DNA of 6,461 nucleotides from an uncultured Phenylobacterium sp. (GTDB lineage Bacteria; Pseudomonadota; Alphaproteobacteria; Caulobacterales; Caulobacteraceae), in the NCBI GenBank assembly GCA_945952355.1, contig CAMFIW010000171.1, positions 1 to 6,461 on the forward strand, in the 5' to 3' direction. The position numbers and the translations under genes are program-made. A model generated the notes under the pieces. That model had not been told where the DNA came from. It made no database searches and saw only the letters and a program-made list of their open reading frames with translations. Each line of letters opens with the position of its first letter. The first letter of the stretch is position 1. Shown here piece by piece: positions 1 through 6,461 of the stretch.

Positions 1-2662
<2,662 letters not shown>

Positions 2663-2770
2663 GCGGCCCACCCCCTCAACGGCTTGCTGCGAACCGCGCT
2701 CAAGACATGCTGCTTCCAGGCCGGCGGCCGAAATTCAGTCAACGGAAAGTAACCATGAGCTGTACTATTG

Positions 2771-2780
2771 TAGAGCTCTA
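2771..2780. repeat. 10-base perfect palindrome TAGAGCTCTA
   Basis: TAGAGCTCTA is a perfect even palindrome in the AT-rich part of the intergenic region. It starts 17 bases upstream of the TTGACT box and does not extend outward. It could be a binding site for a dimeric regulator of the peroxidase gene, but a palindrome this short can arise by chance. Confidence 0.3.
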
Positions 2781-2787
2781 ATTCGCG

Positions 2788-2815
2788 TTGACTCCGCGGT
2801 TCATCGGCATAACGA
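2788..2815 (+). promoter_or_regulatory. Candidate sigma70-type promoter for the peroxidase gene
   Basis: A TTGACT -35 box (2788-2793, five of six consensus bases) is followed after 16 bases by TAACGA (2810-2815), a weak -10 match. Transcription would start near 2822, giving a leader of about 125 bases before the peroxidase ATG. The adjoining upstream DNA is unusually AT-rich, which supports a promoter here. The -10 box is poor, so a different sigma factor or a start elsewhere in the AT-rich patch is possible. Confidence 0.35.
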
Positions 2816-2822
2816 TGTTCGC

Positions 2823-2839
2823 GCGGAGGTGTCCTCCGC
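2823..2839 (+). repeat. Hairpin, 7-bp stem with 3-base loop, in the peroxidase leader
   Basis: GCGGAGG (2823-2829) and CCTCCGC (2833-2839) are perfect inverted copies around the loop TGT. If the promoter above is right, this hairpin sits at the very 5' end of the mRNA, where such structures often slow decay. The upstream arm contains GGAGG, a perfect anti-SD complement, paired with CCTCC, but I see no ATG or GTG at useful spacing behind it. No T-run follows, so it is not a standard intrinsic terminator for ligA. Confidence 0.5.
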
Positions 2840-2906
2840 CTGGGCGCCCCCATTCCGGCGCGCGCCGCTAGCCCAGCAGATCGCTTGCTCACCCGACACG
2901 CCAACC

Positions 2907-2928
2907 GCGCGTGATCGTTTTCACGCGC
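2907..2928 (+). repeat. Hairpin or operator, 8-bp perfect inverted repeat just upstream of the peroxidase RBS
   Basis: GCGCGTGA (2907-2914) and TCACGCGC (2921-2928) are perfect inverted copies around the six-base loop TCGTTT. The second arm ends 6 bases before the AGGGA ribosome binding site. At the DNA level it could be an operator for a dimeric repressor; at the RNA level it is a stable stem that could affect ribosome access. The stem contains the GTG at 2911, which makes that codon an unlikely start. Confidence 0.5.
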
Positions 2929-2934
2929 CCTTTC

Positions 2935-2939
2935 AGGGA
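2935..2939 (+). promoter_or_regulatory. Ribosome binding site that decides the peroxidase start
   Basis: AGGGA lies 7 bases upstream of the ATG at 2947, which is good Shine-Dalgarno spacing. The upstream in-frame GTG at 2911 has no purine-rich element before it and lies inside a hairpin stem. This favours the shorter protein. Confidence 0.65.
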
Positions 2940-2946
2940 CGATGAC

Positions 2947-4491
2947 ATGCAGGTGCCTGCTCACGGTACGCGTACCGTTTCCGAGGCCGACTTCGGCCGC
3001 ATGAAGCTGTTGGACGAACTGGCCGCCACGGCCCATTCCGACGCCGATCTTGCCGCCCTGGCCATGGAGATGATCAGTCCTCCCGACAAGGCCAAGGATG
3101 GGTCCGACGACGAGGAGAACCCCTTCGTCCCGGCCGGCTACACCTATTTCGGCCAGTTCGTGGACCATGACCTGACCTTCGACACCCATTCGGTGTTCGA
3201 CGACCCGACCAGCTTCGAGCGCGCATCCAACATGCGCACGCCGCGCTTCGACCTCGACAACGTCTACGGCCGTGGGCCGGACGACCAGCCCTATCTCTAC
3301 CAGGACAGCTTCGACGGCACGATGCTGCTGGGCGATGCCCTGACCAACGGCGTCAAGGACGTCCAGCGCAACGCCGAGGGCCGCGCGATCATCGGCGATC
3401 CCCGCAACGACGAGAACTCGATCGTCGTGCAGTTGCAGTCGGCCTTCATCCGCTTCCACAACAAGATGGTCCAGCGGGCGGTGAACGGGGTCGGCACGCC
3501 GAAGCTCAGCGGCCGCGCCGCCTTCCTCTGGGCCCAGACCCAGACGCGCACCCACTACCAGCGCATTGTGCTGGACGACTTCCTGCCCCGGATCATGGAT
3601 CCGACCGCCAGCACGGTGGCCCCGATCTTCTCGTCGCTCTCGACAGGCCACCGGCCGACTCTGCGCCTCTACGACCTGGACCATCCGCCCTACATGCCTG
3701 TGGAGTTCTCGGTCGCCGCCTACCGCTTTGGTCATTCGATGATCCGGCCGGGCTATCGGCTGTCTGTCGCCCCGGGGGACGTTCCGCTCACCGAGCCCGA
3801 CAACAAGCGGCTGTTTCCGATCTTCGATGGTGAAACGGCCGGCCTGCGGGGCTTCCAGCGCCTGGACAAAGGCAAGGGCATCGACTGGAGCCTGTTCTTC
3901 GCCAAGGGCCTGGCCGCGGGTGATCGCCTCGACAACGGTCCCGCCGCGGCCAACAACGGCAAGGGCGTTCACCGCACCCAGCTCGCCTACAAGATCGACA
4001 CCATGCTGGTGGCCCCGATCGGGACCCTGCCGCACGCGGTGGCGTTCAACCCGTCCTCGCTGGCCCTGCGCAATCTGATGCGGGGGCGAGACTTCGGTCT
4101 TCCTTCCGGCCAGGCGGCGGCGGGCAAGATCGGCGCGCCGGTGCTCGGCGAGGACAAGCTCAGCGTCCGGACCAACAACGACTTCAAGAAGCGCAAGCCG
4201 ATCAAGGACATCAGCCCGCACTTCGACGGCAATGCGCCGCTGTGGTTCTACATCCTGGCCGAGGCGGAGCAGGAGGTCGTGAAGGGTGTCGGCGACGGCA
4301 AGGATGCGATCACGCTCGGCGCGCGCCTTGGGCCGTTGGGCGCGGCCATCGTGCTGGAGACGGTGGTGGGCCTGATGCTGGCCGACCCGGAATCGGTGCT
4401 CAACCCGCGCGCTACCTGGCGCTCGATCAACGGCAAGCCGACCTTCAGCCTGGAAGAGCTGTTCGCCGAGATCGGCACACCCTTGACCTGA
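2947..4491 (+). CDS. Animal-type haem peroxidase (peroxinectin/myeloperoxidase-like family)
   Basis: Predicted H2O2-dependent haem peroxidase of the animal (peroxidase-cyclooxygenase) superfamily, 514 residues. The distal motif FGQFVDHDLTF supplies Q70, D73 (haem ester site), distal H74 and calcium-binding D75. A calcium loop, TPRFDLDNVYG (98-108), has D102 and D104. GDPRNDEN (150-157) gives catalytic R153 and second haem-ester residue E156; N157 replaces the methionine that forms the sulfonium bond in myeloperoxidase. YRFGHSMIRP (259-268) contains proximal H263, and RNLMRGRDFGLP (375-386) gives N376, the usual partner of that histidine. Nothing essential is missing, so the enzyme should be active; its substrate is unknown. 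There is no signal peptide, membrane segment or C-terminal repeat, so it is probably cytoplasmic unless exported by a non-classical route. A longer form from GTG 2911 (526 residues) is possible but lacks a ribosome binding site. Composition resembles its neighbours, so there is no sign of recent transfer. No partner gene is adjacent. Confidence 0.93.
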   Translation: MQVPAHGTRTVSEADFGRMKLLDELAATAHSDADLAALAMEMISPPDKAKDGSDDEENPFVPAGYTYFGQFVDHDLTFDTHSVFDDPTSFERASNMRTPRFDLDNVYGRGPDDQPYLYQDSFDGTMLLGDALTNGVKDVQRNAEGRAIIGDPRNDENSIVVQLQSAFIRFHNKMVQRAVNGVGTPKLSGRAAFLWAQTQTRTHYQRIVLDDFLPRIMDPTASTVAPIFSSLSTGHRPTLRLYDLDHPPYMPVEFSVAAYRFGHSMIRPGYRLSVAPGDVPLTEPDNKRLFPIFDGETAGLRGFQRLDKGKGIDWSLFFAKGLAAGDRLDNGPAAANNGKGVHRTQLAYKIDTMLVAPIGTLPHAVAFNPSSLALRNLMRGRDFGLPSGQAAAGKIGAPVLGEDKLSVRTNNDFKKRKPIKDISPHFDGNAPLWFYILAEAEQEVVKGVGDGKDAITLGARLGPLGAAIVLETVVGLMLADPESVLNPRATWRSINGKPTFSLEELFAEIGTPLT

Positions 4492-4499
4492 GGTTCAGG
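4487..4499. terminator. Small hairpin containing both convergent stop codons
   Basis: CCTGA (4487-4491) and TCAGG (4495-4499) form a perfect 5-bp stem around the loop GGT. The arms contain the TGA of the peroxidase gene and, on the other strand, the TGA of the methyltransferase gene. Both units must stop near here because they converge. The stem is short and no T-run follows in either direction, so it is at best a weak bidirectional terminator. Three of the five stem pairs are forced simply by two facing TGA codons. Confidence 0.25.
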
Positions 4500-5331
4500 C
4501 CCGGGCGGTTACGATCCAGGTCGCCGAGGCGATCTTCACGCCGTCCGGGCCTTCATGCTCGGCCAGCGCCTTGCGCACCGCGCCGATGACAGCGCCGCGC
4601 TTGTCGGGGTTCTCGCGAAGCATGGCGCCCAGTGGCCCCACCTTCAGCGAGACCTCCAGGGTCTGGTCCAGGTCGCCGCTGCCGATCTTCTCGTCGTGCG
4701 GCGCGATCGCGATGTCCTGGAAGCCGGCGTCGGTCAGAATCGAACGCACACGCTCTGGGTCGGCGAAGGCGAAGGGCCCCGGCGCGCCCGGCGTCGGGGG
4801 CGGGCCGGGCGGCAAGAGGTCGGCGGCCGCAGCCATCGGCAGGGTCATGAACGGGTTGTGGTCCGGCGCGCGCCAACAGACGAAGGCGAGGCGACCACCG
4901 GGCTTCAGCCCCTTGCGGATATTGGCGAAGGCCGCCGCCGGGTCGGCGAAAAACATTACTCCGAAACGCGAGAAGGCCGCGTCGAAGCTTCCCGGCGCGA
5001 ATGGATGGATCTGGGCGTCGGCCTCGATGAAGCTCGCTCCGGCGACGCCCTCCGCCGCCGCCCGAGCCTTCGCGACCTCGAGCATGGGCCGGGAGATATC
5101 AAGGCCGGTCGCCGTTCCGCCGGGCGCGACGGCGCGGGCCAGGGCCAGGGTGGTCTGGCCGCTGCCGCAGCCGACATCCAGCACCCGCTCGCCGGCCTGG
5201 GGCGCCAGCGCCGTCTGGGCGGCGAGGCCCAGCGGTTCGAGCTGGGCGTCCATCCGCGCCTGCAGCGCCGCCCAGGTCTCGCCCGCGCCGGCGTTCCAGT
5301 AGGCGATCTGGTCGTCGTTGCCGCCGCTCAT
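4495..5331 (-). CDS. Class I SAM-dependent methyltransferase, substrate unknown
   Basis: A 278-residue Rossmann-fold methyltransferase, expected to transfer a methyl group from S-adenosylmethionine to an unidentified small molecule or protein. The SAM-binding glycine loop is VLDVGCGSGQTT (50-61). Acidic D78 in GLDIS should hold the ribose hydroxyls, and EADAQ (103-107) should contact the adenine. FDAAFSRFGVMFF (116-128) and LKPGGRLAFVCW (142-153) match the post-I regions of the UbiE/Methyltransf_11/25 type. A proline/glycine-rich stretch (about 174-186) precedes the C-terminal substrate-binding part. The start is the ATG at 5331, which forms an ATGA overlap with the stop of the upstream aminopeptidase gene. 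A nine-residue-longer form from 5358 would reach further into that gene and has less support. No good Shine-Dalgarno precedes the ATG, which fits translational coupling. The name UbiE is not justified: the sequence shows the fold and cofactor but not the substrate. Confidence 0.92.
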   Translation of the reverse strand: MSGGNDDQIAYWNAGAGETWAALQARMDAQLEPLGLAAQTALAPQAGERVLDVGCGSGQTTLALARAVAPGGTATGLDISRPMLEVAKARAAAEGVAGASFIEADAQIHPFAPGSFDAAFSRFGVMFFADPAAAFANIRKGLKPGGRLAFVCWRAPDHNPFMTLPMAAAADLLPPGPPPTPGAPGPFAFADPERVRSILTDAGFQDIAIAPHDEKIGSGDLDQTLEVSLKVGPLGAMLRENPDKRGAVIGAVRKALAEHEGPDGVKIASATWIVTARA

Positions 5332-6461
5332 AGCGGTGCGCAGACGGCTTCGAGCCAAGCCCGGATGTCCGGCTCGACCCGCGGACCCACCTCGGCCAGG
5401 ACGCGGGCGTGGTAGGCGTCGAGCTGGGCGCGCTCCTCGGCCGTCAGCATCGCAGCCACGATCAGGCGGCGGTCGATCGGCGCCAGCGTCAGGGTCTCGA
5501 AGCCCAACATCGGCCGCTCGCCGCCCGCGATCGGCGTGGCCTCGGTCACGTATTGCAGGTTCTCAATCCGGATGCCGTAGGCGCCTTCCTTGTAGTAGCC
5601 GGGCTCGTTGGACAGGATCATGCCCGGCCGCAGGGCCACGAAGTTGGGCATCTTGGCGATCCGCTGCGGGCCTTCATGGACGCCCAGATAGCTGCCCACG
5701 CCGTGGCCGGTGCCGTGGTCGTAGTCGAGCCCCTGGGCCCACAGCGGCGCACGGGCAAGAATGTCCAACGCCGATCCGGTCGTCCCCGCCGGGAAGCGCA
5801 CGCGGCTCAGCGCCAGGTGCCCCTTCAGCACCAGGGTGAAACGCTCGCACATCTCCGCGCTCGGCTCGCCGATGGCGACGGTGCGGGTGACGTCGGTGGT
5901 GCCGTCCAGGTACTGGGCGCCGGAATCCACCAGCAGCAGCGAGCCGGTCTCGGTCTTCTTGTTGAGCCGCAGGGTCGGGCGGTAGTGGACGATGGCCCCA
6001 TTCGAGGCGGCGCCGGCGATGGTGTCGAAGGACAGGTCCTTTAGCGCGCCGGTGGCTTCGCGGAAGCCTTCCAGGCGGGTCACGACCTCGACCTCGTCGG
6101 GCAGGCTCGTCTGGGCGTCGGTCGCCAGCCAGTGGAGGAACCTCGCAAGCGCCGCACCATCGCGGCGGTGGGCCTCGGTGGTCCCGGCGATCTCGACGCC
6201 GTTCTTGCAGGCCCGCGGCAGGGCGCAGGGGTCGTCGCCCCGCACCACCTCGGCGCCGGCCCCACGCAGCGCCTCGAAGTACCAGGCCGAGGACTGCGCC
6301 GGGTCGACCAGGACGCGCTTGCCCTTCAGCTCCGCCAGTGCGCCTTCCAGGTCGTCCGGGGTCTCCAGCCGCACCTGGTTGCCGAGCCAGGCCGGCAGGG
6401 CCTCTGTCACCTTGGCGGGATCGAGGAAGCTGCCGAGCCCGGCGAGGTCGGCGTGCCACTG
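5328..6461 (-). CDS. pepP: Xaa-Pro aminopeptidase (aminopeptidase P, M24B), N-terminus outside window
   Basis: Aminopeptidase P removes an N-terminal residue that precedes proline, using two metal ions (usually Mn2+), in the cytoplasm. The last 377 residues are visible. The frame stays open to the window edge, so the GTG at 6410 need not be the start, and about 220 residues are probably missing. This is the long form of about 600 residues, like eukaryotic XPNPEP1: a creatinase-like middle domain (about 1-110) is followed by the pita-bread catalytic domain. Metal ligands in fragment numbering are D179 (VDSGAQYLDG), D190 (TTDVTRT), H253 (GTGHGVGSYL), E286 (NEPGYY) and E300 (RIEN). Catalytic histidines are H159 (IVHYRP) and H262 (VHEGP). 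The M24 C-terminal extension begins near FETLTLAPID (about 321) and runs to the end. No key residue is missing. Its stop overlaps the methyltransferase start by 4 bases, so the two form an operon transcribed leftward from a promoter beyond the window. Confidence 0.95.
   Translation of the reverse strand, partial: QWHADLAGLGSFLDPAKVTEALPAWLGNQVRLETPDDLEGALAELKGKRVLVDPAQSSAWYFEALRGAGAEVVRGDDPCALPRACKNGVEIAGTTEAHRRDGAALARFLHWLATDAQTSLPDEVEVVTRLEGFREATGALKDLSFDTIAGAASNGAIVHYRPTLRLNKKTETGSLLLVDSGAQYLDGTTDVTRTVAIGEPSAEMCERFTLVLKGHLALSRVRFPAGTTGSALDILARAPLWAQGLDYDHGTGHGVGSYLGVHEGPQRIAKMPNFVALRPGMILSNEPGYYKEGAYGIRIENLQYVTEATPIAGGERPMLGFETLTLAPIDRRLIVAAMLTAEERAQLDAYHARVLAEVGPRVEPDIRAWLEAVCAPL

Larger units (their letters stand above)
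2663..2946. other. Intergenic region between ligA and the peroxidase gene
   Basis: This 284-base stretch has no convincing gene. The first 70 bases after the ligA stop are GC-rich, and I see no stem followed by a T-run that would make a clear intrinsic terminator. Bases 2731-2780 drop to about 38% GC, which is striking against the surrounding coding DNA and typical of a promoter region. The rest contains a TTGACT box, two short perfect hairpins and the ribosome binding site of the peroxidase gene, each listed separately. Long frames cross this region on the minus strand but are antisense artefacts of GC-rich coding sequence. Confidence 0.8.

Noticed and set aside
2719..2729. GGCCGGCGGCC inverted repeat downstream of ligA as an intrinsic terminator
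   Set aside because: The stem is only 4 bp with a 3-base loop, and GAAATT follows instead of a T-run. It looks like ordinary GC-rich sequence.
2911..2946. GTG at 2911 as the peroxidase start
   Set aside because: No Shine-Dalgarno precedes it and it lies inside an 8-bp hairpin stem, while the ATG at 2947 has AGGGA at 7-base spacing. The extra 12 residues do not resemble a signal peptide.
5332..5358. Upstream start for the methyltransferase at 5358
   Set aside because: It would add nine residues (MARSRLRTA) coded inside the aminopeptidase C-terminus; the ATG at 5331 gives the classic ATGA junction and a typical N-terminus for this methyltransferase type.
4555..5415. A 286-codon plus-strand frame opposite the methyltransferase gene
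   Set aside because: The minus-strand product has clear SAM-binding motifs; the plus-strand frame has none and lacks a ribosome binding site.
5409..6044. Plus-strand open frames opposite the aminopeptidase gene
   Set aside because: The minus-strand frame carries all metal ligands of the M24B family; the plus-strand translations show only biased composition.

Overview
This 6.46 kb window is GC-rich with strong third-position GC. Its gene content points to an alphaproteobacterium, most likely of the Caulobacter/Phenylobacterium type. The clues are the overlapping recN-ligA pair, a LigA of about 780 residues, and a long-form Xaa-Pro aminopeptidase. This placement is inference from gene content and protein style; no rRNA or other taxonomic marker is present.

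Layout, left to right. (1) The 3' end of recN (plus strand, bases 1-327) overlaps by 8 bases the complete ligA gene for NAD+-dependent DNA ligase (320-2662). Together they look like the tail of a DNA-repair/replication operon that starts outside the window. (2) A 284-base intergenic stretch (2663-2946) has an AT-rich core (about 38% GC over 2731-2780), a sigma70-like promoter candidate, two short perfect hairpins and a Shine-Dalgarno site. (3) A complete gene for a bacterial member of the animal haem peroxidase (peroxinectin/myeloperoxidase-like) superfamily (2947-4491, plus) has every key haem-pocket residue recognisable. (4) Converging on it with only 3 bases between stop codons is a minus-strand operon: a long-form Xaa-Pro aminopeptidase (6461 to 5328, N-terminus outside the window), coupled by an ATGA overlap to a class I SAM-dependent methyltransferase (5331 to 4495).

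How the parts relate. recN and ligA are housekeeping repair/replication genes. The aminopeptidase and methyltransferase are translationally coupled, but no shared pathway is evident. The peroxidase has its own leader and no obvious functional partner in view, so it looks like an independently transcribed unit between two older blocks. Its base composition does not stand out from its neighbours.

No mobile element, CRISPR array, tRNA or rRNA was seen, and I see no convincing multi-gene novel system. The points most worth a second look are the internal duplication in the helix-hairpin-helix domain of LigA, its unusually spaced zinc ligands, the predicted covalently bound haem in the peroxidase, and the structured leader of the peroxidase gene.
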